This document shows, one piece after another, positions 16,723 through 25,496 of a stretch of 64,000 bases of DNA. The notes below the pieces were generated by a model, which ran no database searches, was not told where the DNA came from, and saw nothing but the letters and a program-made list of their open reading frames with translations. The DNA lies in NCBI GenBank assembly GCA_016932575.1, contig JAFGCO010000063.1, positions 13,316 to 77,315 on the forward strand, written 5' to 3'. Every line of letters begins with the position of its first letter. Positions within the stretch are counted from its first letter, which is position 1. A program made the position numbers and the translations under genes. This stretch comes from a bacterium (GTDB lineage: Bacteria > Zhuqueibacterota > QNDG01 > JAFGCO01).

Positions 16723-17793
16723 ATGAAAATCGCAGTGGCTTACAGCAGTAAAAAGGGCCTTATTCAGGAATACCGTAAACGAAAACAAATTCAAAAAATA
16801 CCCGGCGATGAATATTTTGCCGAAGGGGATTCCATTAAAACGATTCAGGCTGTGATAGAAACCCTTTTAAAGATGGGCCATCAGGCTGTGGGCATTGAGG
16901 CGGATAATAATGCTTTTCAGAAATTGTCTGCAGAAGAACCGGATCTTGTTCTGAATATATCTGAAGGATTGACCGGAGATTTTCGCGAGTCTTATATTCC
17001 AATGCTCTGCGAACGTCTGAATTTGCCTTATACCGGTTCGGATCCGCTGACACTTGGTTTATGTCTGAATAAAATGCGAACCAAGGAGATCCTGGGATTC
17101 TATCAAATCCCTACGCCTGCCTTTCAGGTGTTTTATTCTGATAATGCTATGGCAACAGAACATCTTATTTATCCGGTCATTGTCAAGCCCATTGCAGAGG
17201 GCAGCAGTAAAGGAATAAACAATCGATCCGTGGTGAATGATCCGACTGCAGCCAAGTCCGTCATTGCAGAAAAATTATTGAAGTATGAACAGCCGGTGAT
17301 CGTTGAATCCTTTTTGACAGGAGCCGAGTTTACAGTGGCACTTTGGGGCAACGGTGAAGAAGTTGAAGCCCTGCCCATTGTGGAAATCTGTTTTGAGGAA
17401 TTACCCGAAGGCGCCTGGCCCATGTATTCCTATGAAGCCAAATGGGTCTGGGATTCACCTGACAAGCCGCTTCAAATTTTTCAGTGTCCGGCAAAAATTG
17501 ATGCGAAATTAAATCAGGAAATTGTCTCAGTAGCCAAACGCGCTTATTATATTTTGGGCATTCGGGACTGGTGTCGCATTGATATCCGGCTCGACCAGGA
17601 AGGGGTTCCCAATATTCTCGAATTGAATCCATTGCCAGGCATTCTGCCGGACCCGAAAGAAAATTCCTGTTTTCCCAAATCTGCCCGAACTGCCGGATAT
17701 TCGTATTCGGACATGATCGGGCGGCTCATTTCTATTGCCTGCCGACGTGTCGGCTTGATTGAGAATATCAATGCGCCTGTTTATCGTTCATAG
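16723..17793 (+). CDS. D-Ala-D-Ala-ligase-like ATP-grasp protein (first of pair)
   Basis: ATG 16723 follows AGGAG by six bases; the open frame extends to a TTG at 16696 without a site. 356 residues. The ATP-grasp motifs are VIVKPIAEGSSKGI (nucleotide-binding Lys), the Ddl-like VLNISEGLTGDFRESYIPML and PYTGSDPLTLGLCLNKMRTKE, and the metal site IDIRLDQEGVPNILELNPLPG. It should join an amino acid carboxylate to an amine through an acyl phosphate. It is the first gene of an overlapping run with another ATP-grasp enzyme, a GNAT and lysine 2,3-aminomutase, so a role in cell-wall D-Ala-D-Ala synthesis is less likely than a pathway-specific ligase. Confidence 0.85.
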   Translation: MKIAVAYSSKKGLIQEYRKRKQIQKIPGDEYFAEGDSIKTIQAVIETLLKMGHQAVGIEADNNAFQKLSAEEPDLVLNISEGLTGDFRESYIPMLCERLNLPYTGSDPLTLGLCLNKMRTKEILGFYQIPTPAFQVFYSDNAMATEHLIYPVIVKPIAEGSSKGINNRSVVNDPTAAKSVIAEKLLKYEQPVIVESFLTGAEFTVALWGNGEEVEALPIVEICFEELPEGAWPMYSYEAKWVWDSPDKPLQIFQCPAKIDAKLNQEIVSVAKRAYYILGIRDWCRIDIRLDQEGVPNILELNPLPGILPDPKENSCFPKSARTAGYSYSDMIGRLISIACRRVGLIENINAPVYRS

Positions 17794-18769
17794 TGCCCCG
17801 GAGGAATCCGGGACGGATGACGATCCCGACTTGATATCCTCGGTTGCGATTCTTGACCAGGCAAGGGCGGTTCATCAGGCTGCGATTGAATTGGGTTATC
17901 AGTCCCGCTGTTATCCCGTCATTGAAATCACTGAAACCATCCATGACATTATTCATGCAAAACCGGATGTAATATTCAACCTCTGTGAAGAGTATCAGGG
18001 GAGGACCCGTTATGAGTTGAACATCGCCTCTCTGTGGGAACTTATAGGGATTCCTTATACGGGTAATCCTCCACTGACATTGGGACTTGCCCAGGATAAA
18101 GTGATGACAAAACGTCTGCTCCAGGGCAAAAACATCCGGACTCCCGCCTATCAGGTTTTTAAATCTGTCCCTGAAAATGTAATGCTCGAGTTTCCTCTGA
18201 TCGCCAAGCCATCCTGCGAAGATGCCAGCCTGGGGATCATCAGTACACGCGCAGTCAGTTATTCACTTTCTGAATTAAAGAAAAATGTGGAAATTCTGCT
18301 CGAAAAATACCGTCAACCGATTCTGGTAGAACGGTATATTTCGGGACGTGAATTCAACATCAGTGTTTTTGGAATGCCGCCCAAAGTCCTGGCAGTCTCG
18401 GAGCTTGATTTTTCTGAACTTTCTGACACAGAAGCAAAAATCGCCAGTTATGAAGCGAAATGGATGCCGGATCATCCTGCTTATCAAAAAACACCGGTTC
18501 ACTGTCCTGCTGATATTCCTGATGAGCTCAGAATCAAAATTGAAGATGTTGCTACTCAGGTTTTTACTTTACTGGGGGGGCGGGATTACGGACGGGTGGA
18601 TATGCGGATGGATCTGCAAGGAAGACTGTATGTGCTCGAATTTAATCCAAATCCGGACATATCACCGGATGCAGGATTCATCAAAGCGGTCCGGGCATCG
18701 GGATTATCCTATTCTGATTTTGTCGAAGAACTGATCCAGGTTGCTTTTCTCAGGGAGAAAAATGATTAG
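17771..18769 (+). CDS. D-Ala-D-Ala-ligase-like ATP-grasp protein (second of pair)
   Basis: ATG 17771 (MRLFIVHSAPEES) overlaps the preceding gene by 23 bp, indicating translational coupling. 332 residues. Same layout as the upstream enzyme: VIFNLCEEYQGRTRYELNIA, PYTGNPPLTLGLAQDKVMTK, FPLIAKPSCEDASLGI and the metal-binding DMRMDLQGRLYVLEFNPNPD. The two are distant paralogues rather than recent copies. Two different ligases in a row suggest two successive amide bonds or a heteromeric enzyme; the substrates cannot be read from sequence. Confidence 0.85.
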   Translation: MRLFIVHSAPEESGTDDDPDLISSVAILDQARAVHQAAIELGYQSRCYPVIEITETIHDIIHAKPDVIFNLCEEYQGRTRYELNIASLWELIGIPYTGNPPLTLGLAQDKVMTKRLLQGKNIRTPAYQVFKSVPENVMLEFPLIAKPSCEDASLGIISTRAVSYSLSELKKNVEILLEKYRQPILVERYISGREFNISVFGMPPKVLAVSELDFSELSDTEAKIASYEAKWMPDHPAYQKTPVHCPADIPDELRIKIEDVATQVFTLLGGRDYGRVDMRMDLQGRLYVLEFNPNPDISPDAGFIKAVRASGLSYSDFVEELIQVAFLREKND

Positions 18770-19247
18770 ATTACGGGACATACGGCCTGAAGACCGATTG
18801 CTGATTAAGCAGATGCTGAAATCCACCCGGCATTTTACGGGGACTGAAATAGAGACTGCACTTGAATTGGTTGATGCTTTTATTCAAAAGACAGATCTTA
18901 GCTATCAGTTCATTGTTGCTGAAAACACGGGAGGTGACTTTGTCGGATATGGATGCTGGGGTCAGGCGCCATTTACTTACGGAACGTATAATATTTACTG
19001 GATAGCGGTTTCACCCGAAAGCCAGAAGAAAGGTGTGGGCAGCAAAATTCTATCTTACATGGAAACTCAAATTATGAATGCACACGGGAGATTAATTTTA
19101 ATCGAAACCTCTTCAAGTAAAGCGTACCGGGATGCCCGTGCTTTTTATGAAAAGAAGGGATATACAATGGAATCCCGGATTAGAGATTTTTACAAGCCGA
19201 AAGACGACCGGTATATTTATGTTAAACGATTCGACGTTTTCTACTAG
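18762..19247 (+). CDS. GNAT-family N-acetyltransferase
   Basis: ATG 18762 overlaps the preceding stop (ATGATTAG), giving 161 residues. The acetyl-CoA loop is SPESQKKGVGSKILSY and the C-terminal motif is YRDARAFYEKKGYTMESRI. It lies 12 bp before the lysine 2,3-aminomutase gene. In known abl operons an acetyltransferase (AblB) modifies the side-chain amine of beta-lysine, but AblB is larger (about 270 residues) and follows the mutase, so equivalence is only a possibility. Target is probably an amine made in this cluster. Confidence 0.85.
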   Translation: MIRLRDIRPEDRLLIKQMLKSTRHFTGTEIETALELVDAFIQKTDLSYQFIVAENTGGDFVGYGCWGQAPFTYGTYNIYWIAVSPESQKKGVGSKILSYMETQIMNAHGRLILIETSSSKAYRDARAFYEKKGYTMESRIRDFYKPKDDRYIYVKRFDVFY

Positions 19248-19259
19248 GAGAATTAATCC

Positions 19260-20357
19260 ATGGAATCATGGCAATTGCAATTACGTCGTAGTCTTACTGA
19301 AGTAAAAGATCTTCCGGATCATTTCAATATGTCTGTGGAAGATTTGTTTGGTGTGACGCAGGTGTTCAGTATGAAAATTACACCCTATTATCTTTCTCTG
19401 ATTCAAACTGTCGGAGATCCGCTGTTCAAGCAGGTGGTTCCGGATTGCCGCGAACTTGAGAATCATGGTCTGTATACGGATCCTTTATCAGAGGACCGAG
19501 ATTCACCTGTTGCGAATATTGTCCATCGATATCCGGACCGATGTCTGTTTTTAATTTCCGCAGAATGTGCCAGTTACTGCAGGTTTTGTACGCGTAAGCG
19601 TAAGGTCGGGGATTCGAAAAAAATTAATCGGAATCTGATTCATGAAGGGATTCGTTACATTCGTGATCATTCGGAAATTCGAGACGTGATTCTATCCGGA
19701 GGAGATCCGCTGATATTGTCGGATCAGCGGCTGGAAAGCATTCTGCGGGAAATTCGGGCGATTCCTCATGTGGAAATCATCCGTATCGGATCGCGAGTCC
19801 CCTGTTTTCTGCCGCATCGCATCACGCCTGAAATGACGCAGATGCTGCGAAAGTACCATCCGTTATATATGAATGTGCACTTTAATCATCCGGCTGAGCT
19901 CACTCCGTTGGCAATAGAAGCCCTGGGACGTCTGGCCGATGCGGGTATTCCCCTGGGCAATCAGACAGTTCTTTTAAAGGGTGTGAATGATAATCCTCAG
20001 GTCATGCGGCTTTTGATGCAGAAACTGCTCATGGCACGGGTACGTCCTTATTATATTTACCAGGCGGATATGGTGTTCGGCACTGAACATTTCAGAACCA
20101 CAATCCGTAAAGGCCTTGATATTGTACGCGCACTGCGAGGATGGACGTCCGGGCTGGCTGTGCCTCATTATGTCATCGACGCACCGGGCGGAGGCGGAAA
20201 AATTCCTTTATTACCGGAATATGTCAAGAAAATAACGGATGATTCTGTGGTTCTTCGCAATTATCGTGGTAAAACATATGTTTATAAGCAAACCGGGGAT
20301 GTCTCTCAGCATCAGTTGTTGAATGAGGATGCTTGTTTTTTAAAAAGGGAGCAATAA
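19260..20357 (+). CDS. kamA: Lysine 2,3-aminomutase (KamA/AblA family radical SAM)
   Basis: Converts L-lysine to L-beta-lysine using SAM, a [4Fe-4S] cluster and PLP. The cluster motif is CASYCRFC (Cys103, Cys107, Cys110). The PLP lysine is Lys314 in PGGGGK. The two Asp residues that bind the lysine side-chain amine in the clostridial enzyme are conserved (YQAD, Asp270; VIDAPGGGG, Asp307), so lysine is the likely substrate. At 365 residues it is shorter than clostridial KamA (416) and lacks that enzyme's C-terminal zinc cysteines; the size is closer to EpmB, but no EF-P or EpmA gene is near. ATG 19260 follows AGGAG by eight bases. Confidence 0.9.
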   Translation: MESWQLQLRRSLTEVKDLPDHFNMSVEDLFGVTQVFSMKITPYYLSLIQTVGDPLFKQVVPDCRELENHGLYTDPLSEDRDSPVANIVHRYPDRCLFLISAECASYCRFCTRKRKVGDSKKINRNLIHEGIRYIRDHSEIRDVILSGGDPLILSDQRLESILREIRAIPHVEIIRIGSRVPCFLPHRITPEMTQMLRKYHPLYMNVHFNHPAELTPLAIEALGRLADAGIPLGNQTVLLKGVNDNPQVMRLLMQKLLMARVRPYYIYQADMVFGTEHFRTTIRKGLDIVRALRGWTSGLAVPHYVIDAPGGGGKIPLLPEYVKKITDDSVVLRNYRGKTYVYKQTGDVSQHQLLNEDACFLKREQ

Positions 20358-20552
20358 TAAATAGGCGGGTATTTCCATGTCTCTGGTTCTTTCAATATAT
20401 ATACAAAGAATCAATGATTTAAAGTTCGATGTTTTTACTTTTTTCTTGATTGTTGATTCAGGATTTTTTTATTTGACATTTCTCTGCATCTTACCGGTTA
20501 ACCAAAGCACTTTTTTTAATTTTAATTCAATGATTTAACCGATTGTCATCCT

Positions 20553-22298
20553 ATGTTTCGAATCCGACGTATATACGATGATGCATTGCCGGTGAACCGG
20601 GCCGCGATCAGTCAGGTTCAGGAGATCCTGAGAATTCAATTTCCATTGGTGAGTGAAAAAGAAGTTCGTCTATTGCCGGACAAATTGCGGAATCCAATGA
20701 AACACGGATTTCGTGCAGTGCTTCTGGTCGCTGAGGATGGTCGGGGACGAGTCAAAGGATTTGCACTTCTTTATCATGAGCCTATTCTCAGGTTTTGTTA
20801 TCTTGATTATATTTCCTCGACCAGAAAACTGACAGGACACGGTATTGGCGGCGCATTATATGAACGGATTCGCCAGGAAGCCGCGTCTCTGGGTACGATA
20901 GGCCTTTTTTTTGAATGCCTGCCCGATGATCCCAGATTATGCGGGGATCCTGAGATATGCAGGCAGAATCGGGCACGTCTGAAATTCTATGAACGATACG
21001 GAGCATATCCAATCGTTGGAACAAAGTATGAAACGCCGGTTCAGCCAGGTGATGATAATCCGCCCTATCTGATATATGATGCTTCAGGATACGGCAAACC
21101 CTTAAGAAAGCGGCATATCAGGCAAATTGTCCGCGCCATATTGGAACGTAAATATCATGATATTTGTCCCGTATCCTATATCGATATGGTCGTTAATTCG
21201 TTTCAGGATGATCCGGTTCGGATGAGGGAACCACGATATATTCGGATTCTGATGCCTTTGCCGGTGAAGGCAGAAATCACAGATGACCGGAAGATATTAC
21301 TTATCATAAGCGATGTTCATGAAAATCATTATATTCATGAGCGTGGATATGTGGAAGCACCGGTCCGTATAGGGGCGATTTTAAAGGGTATTGAATCCTC
21401 AGGATTATTTAAACAACAAAGAGCAGGACATTTCTCTGAATTTCATATTCGGGCGGTGCATCATCCGGGTTTTGTGGAATATCTGCGCCGGGTATGCCGT
21501 CATATTGAATCCGGGCAATCTGTATATCCGTATGTCTTTCCTTTGCGCAATCAGACCCGTCCGCCTGTGGATTTGCCGATTCGTGCGGGGTACTATTGCA
21601 TGGATACATTCACTCCGATTCATAAGGATGCATTCCGCGTAGCCAAACGTGCTGTGGACTGCGCATTAACCGGGGCAAGGGCGCTTCTGGAAGGTTATCA
21701 GATTGCTTATGCTCTGGTACGCCCCCCCGGGCATCATGCGGAAAAAGCCGCATTTGGCGGATTCTGTTATTTTAATTCAAATGCGGTCGCTGCCAATTAT
21801 CTCAGTGCGCATGGCAGAGTGGCTATTCTGGATATCGATTACCATCATGGCAACGGCCAGGAGGATATTTTTTATGAGCGTGCAGATGTGCTTACTGTGT
21901 CCATTCACGGAAATCCGAAATTCGCGTTTCCTTATTTTACAGGATTCAGGGATTCCAGGGGGCTGGGATACGGAGATAAATTCAATGTCAATTTTCCGCT
22001 TCCGGAAATAGTGGACGGTCAGGTATATCGAATCACTCTCGAAAAGGCCCTGCGAAGCGTGAGGCGATATAAGCCCGCTTTTCTTATCATTGCTTTGGGG
22101 CTGGATACCAGTCAAGGGGATCCGACCGGCTCATGGTCGTTAAAAACATCAGATTTTGAGAAAAACGGAAAAATGATTGGCGACATGAAGCTTCCGGTTC
22201 TTGTGGTCCAGGAAGGCGGATACAACACAAGGAAGCTTGGTGCGAATGCACGCGCGTTTTTTACCGGTCTCTGGAAAGGGATTTACGGTTTTACCTGA
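20553..22298 (+). CDS. GNAT acetyltransferase fused to HDAC-family deacetylase (acetylpolyamine amidohydrolase-like)
   Basis: 581 residues. The first 200 form a GNAT domain (KLTGHGIGGALYERI as acetyl-CoA loop, RLKFYERYGAYPIVG). From about 245 it is a class II HDAC/acetylpolyamine amidohydrolase domain: active-site His394-His395 (RPPGHHAEKAAFGGF), zinc ligands Asp429 and His431 (DIDYHHGNG) and Asp518 (GLDTSQGDP), and the catalytic Tyr557 (EGGYNT). All catalytic residues are present. A single chain able both to add and to remove an acetyl group suggests a protecting-group logic in the pathway, or two steps on different amines. There is no clear ribosome site; start chosen as the first ATG. Confidence 0.88.
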   Translation: MFRIRRIYDDALPVNRAAISQVQEILRIQFPLVSEKEVRLLPDKLRNPMKHGFRAVLLVAEDGRGRVKGFALLYHEPILRFCYLDYISSTRKLTGHGIGGALYERIRQEAASLGTIGLFFECLPDDPRLCGDPEICRQNRARLKFYERYGAYPIVGTKYETPVQPGDDNPPYLIYDASGYGKPLRKRHIRQIVRAILERKYHDICPVSYIDMVVNSFQDDPVRMREPRYIRILMPLPVKAEITDDRKILLIISDVHENHYIHERGYVEAPVRIGAILKGIESSGLFKQQRAGHFSEFHIRAVHHPGFVEYLRRVCRHIESGQSVYPYVFPLRNQTRPPVDLPIRAGYYCMDTFTPIHKDAFRVAKRAVDCALTGARALLEGYQIAYALVRPPGHHAEKAAFGGFCYFNSNAVAANYLSAHGRVAILDIDYHHGNGQEDIFYERADVLTVSIHGNPKFAFPYFTGFRDSRGLGYGDKFNVNFPLPEIVDGQVYRITLEKALRSVRRYKPAFLIIALGLDTSQGDPTGSWSLKTSDFEKNGKMIGDMKLPVLVVQEGGYNTRKLGANARAFFTGLWKGIYGFT

Positions 22299-23234
22299 AT
22301 GAAATCAGAGACTGACAAGAAAATCCTGATTGCCGCAGATTGGGAATATGACACGGATTTTATCAGTTTTCTGGATGCATCTCTCCATGAATATTGTGTT
22401 CATTCGGCGGTTGTACGTGCAGACAATTTAACTTCAGTGATACGTGATATTCAATCCGGACAACTGAAGGTCCTGGCGCTGATTGATCGTGCTTCTGATA
22501 CGAATTCTGCATTTATTCAGCTTCAATCGCTTCTGCATGAAAATGGAGTTCCGATTATTGATCCTGTCGAACAGGTTCACTGGGTATCGGACAAAGCGAC
22601 AATGCATCTCGAATTCCTGGCTGCGGATATTCCCACACCGTATACATTGATCTTGCCTCCGTATGAGGAAAAGAACACACCTGCATTGCATGTGGATGAT
22701 CTGGCAATTCTTGGCCGGCCATTTGTGATTAAGCCGGCCAATACGACCGGAGGGGGGATTGGTGTGGTGGATGGTGCGGAATCCCTTCAGGAAGTTTTGC
22801 ATGCGAGAACTGAATTCAGGTCGGATAAATATCTTATTCAGGAAAAGATAATACCAATTGAAAAAGAAGGGTATCGATTCTGGTTCCGGTCTTTTTATGC
22901 GGGAGGGCAAATTTTCTCAGCCTGGTGGCACGATGAAACGCACAGGTATATGGTGATTGATCATATGCTTATCGAACCGTTCGGATTACATGCGATCTCA
23001 CGAATTATGCGAAAAATTGCCAGGGTGGCAATGCTGACTCTTTTTTCAAGTGAGTTGGTCTGCTGTGCAGATGGCCGATGGGTTGTGGTTGATTATGTCA
23101 ATGAATCCTGTGATATGCGTATTCAGTCAAAACATTGGGATGGTGTGCCGGACAACCTCGTAAAACAGATTGCTGCGGCAATTGCAAAACATGTGGTCTG
23201 TGTTTCACGGTCCAAGATTGATACACTTTCGTGA
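22299..23234 (+). CDS. ATP-grasp protein, third ligase of the cluster
   Basis: The ATG abuts the stop of the fusion gene (TGAATG), so the two are translated together. 311 residues. The ATP-binding strand is PFVIKPANTTGGGIGVV; IQEKIIPIEKEGYRFWFRSF lies on the hinge; the C-terminal metal site is degenerate (WVVVDYVNESCDM, with Asp and Asn where Glu-x-Asn is usual). It is not Ddl-like and belongs to a more general RimK/carboxylate-amine ligase-type group. Substrate unknown. Confidence 0.75.
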   Translation: MKSETDKKILIAADWEYDTDFISFLDASLHEYCVHSAVVRADNLTSVIRDIQSGQLKVLALIDRASDTNSAFIQLQSLLHENGVPIIDPVEQVHWVSDKATMHLEFLAADIPTPYTLILPPYEEKNTPALHVDDLAILGRPFVIKPANTTGGGIGVVDGAESLQEVLHARTEFRSDKYLIQEKIIPIEKEGYRFWFRSFYAGGQIFSAWWHDETHRYMVIDHMLIEPFGLHAISRIMRKIARVAMLTLFSSELVCCADGRWVVVDYVNESCDMRIQSKHWDGVPDNLVKQIAAAIAKHVVCVSRSKIDTLS

Positions 23235-23301
23235 AAACGGCATGGGTGGATTATTATAATATTTTCTCTAACTTTTTTTGAATTAAAAACGGAGGTGCAT
23301 G

Positions 23302-23505
23302 ATGAGTAAGATTAAAATCATTCTCATTTCGGTGATTGTTATTTTATCACTGATCATTATTCTGCAAAATATGAAGGCAGTTGAGACAAAAATACTGTTT
23401 TTCACAATCATCATGCCGAGGATTGTGTTTTTGCTTTTCATGATGGGGGTCGGCTTTATTTTGGGAATTATTTATATGAAGAAGAAAGGGCAGATAACTG
23501 AATAA
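23302..23505 (+). CDS. Small LapA-like two-helix membrane protein
   Basis: ATG 23302 is five bases from GGAGGT; the ATG three bases earlier is too close. 67 residues with two membrane segments (IILISVIVILSLIIIL and IVFLLFMMGVGFILGIIYM), a QNMKAVETKILFF loop and a charged end, the layout of LapA/DUF1049 proteins. Function in this organism is unknown. Confidence 0.75.
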   Translation: MSKIKIILISVIVILSLIIILQNMKAVETKILFFTIIMPRIVFLLFMMGVGFILGIIYMKKKGQITE

Positions 23506-23512
23506 TACTGTA

Positions 23513-24436
23513 TTGCTCATTATCGGACTCGGTTTACTGATACTGGGAGCTGAGGCACTTGTGCGCGGCAGTTCAGCCCTGGCCCTTCATCTTGGCATGC
23601 GGCCTTTGCTGATCGGCATGACCGTGGTGGCCTTTGGGACCAGCATGCCAGAGATGGTCGTGAGTGTGCAAGCTGTATTCTCCGGACAGGCAGGGATCGC
23701 GCTCGGCAATGTCATTGGCTCGAATATTTGCAATCTGGGATTGATCCTGGGATTGTCTGCTGTCATTCGTCCGCTTGCAGTTCAATCTCAAACGATACGG
23801 CTGGATGTACCCGTGATGATTGTTAGTGCGATTATTTTGATTCTTTTTCTTTTTTCCTCGGGATTATCACGACTGGAAGGGATTGTTCAACTTGCATTCA
23901 TGGGACTGTTTCTCGGATATTCGATTGTAAATGCAGGCAAGGATTGTATTCATATCCATTCTGCAGATCTGGGTGTGGGTGATATCCGGCACTGGTCGTT
24001 CATCAGGATCATTTCATATATTCTCTGCGGTCTTGTCGGACTCATTCCGGGTGCACATTTATTGATTCGCGGTGCTGTCGGACTGGCTAGATCGTGGGGT
24101 GTTTCGGAAACTGTCATCGGATTGACGCTTGTGGCTGTGGGGACAAGTCTGCCGGAACTGGCGACTTCACTGCTGGCTGCATTTCGAAGAGAATCGGATA
24201 TTGCGGTAGGTAATGTGATCGGATCCAATATTTTTAATACACTGGCAATACTTGGTGTGGCCTCAATCATTAAGCCGTTTCCAGATTTGAATATATCATG
24301 GTCAAGTCTTGGAAGTATGCTGATACTTTCATTGTTATGCTTGCCTTTTTTTAAATCGGGATTTAGGTTAAGCCGTATCGAAGGATTTATTTTAATTATC
24401 ATTTACGGATTATATTCATTTATCATGTTTTATTGA
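23513..24436 (+). CDS. Calcium/sodium antiporter (CaCA family, YrbG-like)
   Basis: 307 residues, ten predicted membrane helices in two inverted halves. Each half has the alpha-repeat motif: VAFGTSMPEMVVSVQA with GNVIGSNICNLGLILG, and VAVGTSLPELATSLLA with GNVIGSNIFNTLAILG; the ion-binding Glu of each PE is present. There is no ATG near the N-terminus. TTG 23513 is used here; CTG 23498 has a better-placed AAAGGG site and would overlap the preceding gene by eight bases, so the true start may be there. Confidence 0.9.
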   Translation: MLIIGLGLLILGAEALVRGSSALALHLGMRPLLIGMTVVAFGTSMPEMVVSVQAVFSGQAGIALGNVIGSNICNLGLILGLSAVIRPLAVQSQTIRLDVPVMIVSAIILILFLFSSGLSRLEGIVQLAFMGLFLGYSIVNAGKDCIHIHSADLGVGDIRHWSFIRIISYILCGLVGLIPGAHLLIRGAVGLARSWGVSETVIGLTLVAVGTSLPELATSLLAAFRRESDIAVGNVIGSNIFNTLAILGVASIIKPFPDLNISWSSLGSMLILSLLCLPFFKSGFRLSRIEGFILIIIYGLYSFIMFY

Positions 24437-24792
24437 ATTTTTATACAAAAAAATATAACAGTATTATAATTTTTATTGCATAAAATTCATTTGATTTATT
24501 ATATTTATATAATTACATTTTTTCTTGTTTTTTACCTATACCCTACAGCCTAATATTCAGCGACCGACAGGGAGAACAGCAGAGGCTTATATCGGGATAC
24601 CATGTGTGTCATTAGGTTATCTTATCAAGATAAAAATGTACTACCATCACCTTTTACCTGAAATTCCTTTTTATCTGCTGTTTTAACATTTTTCCATATT
24701 TAGAATCAGGAAAACGCATAATTCGTTTTCAATGTGTTCTCCAGCCTTAGGGGAAGTGTTGTCGAATTTTGCATCAAGGATGGAAGAACCGA
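24437..24792. other. AT-rich region before the NRPS island (356 bp)
   Basis: No gene is apparent. A weak promoter-like pair (TTGCAT 24476-24481, 17 bp, TTATAT 24499-24504) is the only candidate for the NRPS operon promoter. No hairpin terminator with a T-run was found behind the exchanger gene. Confidence 0.5.
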
Positions 24793-25473
24793 ATGATAGC
24801 GAATATATTGAATAACGTGCAGGATCAATACCCGAGACTGGCATTTGCCGAACAAGCGATTCATTCAGTAAAGGGAACCCTGTTTCCCCAGGAACAAGTT
24901 TTTATTCAAAATGCGGTTTTTAAAAGGCAGAGCGAATTTATTGCGGGGAGGATTCTTGCACGACAGGCAATGAAGCAATTGGGATATCCGGAATTTTCTC
25001 TGCCTGCAGACACTCAGCGTTGTCCGGTCTGGCCCGAGGATATTGTCGGTTCTATTTCACATACAGATCATTATTGCGGCGCCGTTGTCGGGGCCTCTTC
25101 ACACTATCGAAGTATTGGTTTGGATATTGAACAGATCTCCAGGATAAATAAAGCGCTTTGGCCGGTCTTCTGCACCCGGAATGAATTGAACAATTTATCC
25201 AAACTGCCAGTATTAAAACAACAAAAGCATGCTGCCCTTGTGTTCAGTGCCAAAGAAAGTTTTTATAAATGCCACTTTTATCTCCACCGCGTTTTTTTTG
25301 TTTTTCAAGATATTGAAATTGCCTGGAATTGGAAGCGTTCACGATTTTATGTTTCTGTTCTCAATAAGGCTGTTCCTTTATTGCCTTTTAGTTGTCCGGT
25401 TGGATTTTTTACCCTGGCTCGGGATGAAGTATTTACTTTGACGATTCAAAAAACAAATATGACGACCTGTTAA
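24793..25473 (+). CDS. Sfp/EntD-type 4'-phosphopantetheinyl transferase
   Basis: Transfers phosphopantetheine from CoA to the carrier-protein serines of the NRPSs downstream. ATG 24793 follows GGAAG by six bases; an upstream TTG at 24769 is also open. 226 residues with the family motifs in order: FIAGRILARQAM, GSISHTDHYCGAVVG, the magnesium-binding IGLDIEQ, and FSAKESFYK. It resembles the EntD branch. It lies 23 bp before the first NRPS gene. A separate AcpS at 42743 presumably serves fatty-acid synthesis. Confidence 0.92.
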   Translation: MIANILNNVQDQYPRLAFAEQAIHSVKGTLFPQEQVFIQNAVFKRQSEFIAGRILARQAMKQLGYPEFSLPADTQRCPVWPEDIVGSISHTDHYCGAVVGASSHYRSIGLDIEQISRINKALWPVFCTRNELNNLSKLPVLKQQKHAALVFSAKESFYKCHFYLHRVFFVFQDIEIAWNWKRSRFYVSVLNKAVPLLPFSCPVGFFTLARDEVFTLTIQKTNMTTC

Positions 25474-25496
25474 TATCATTGGAGAAATAGAGTATA

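Noticed and set aside
16723-18769. Two ddl genes of peptidoglycan synthesis
   Set aside because: Neither lies with mur genes, both are in an overlapping run with KamA and GNAT genes, and two unlike copies in a row are not expected for cell-wall Ddl.
19260-20357. Lysine 2,3-aminomutase as EpmB of the EF-P modification system
   Set aside because: Length is compatible, but no EF-P or EpmA gene is near and the cluster context points to small-molecule ligation. Not excluded.
20358-20552. TTGACATTTCTCTGCA at about 20474 as a second sigma-54 or sigma-70 promoter
   Set aside because: It lacks the GG doublet needed for sigma-54 and has no acceptable -10 box at 16-18 bp for sigma-70.
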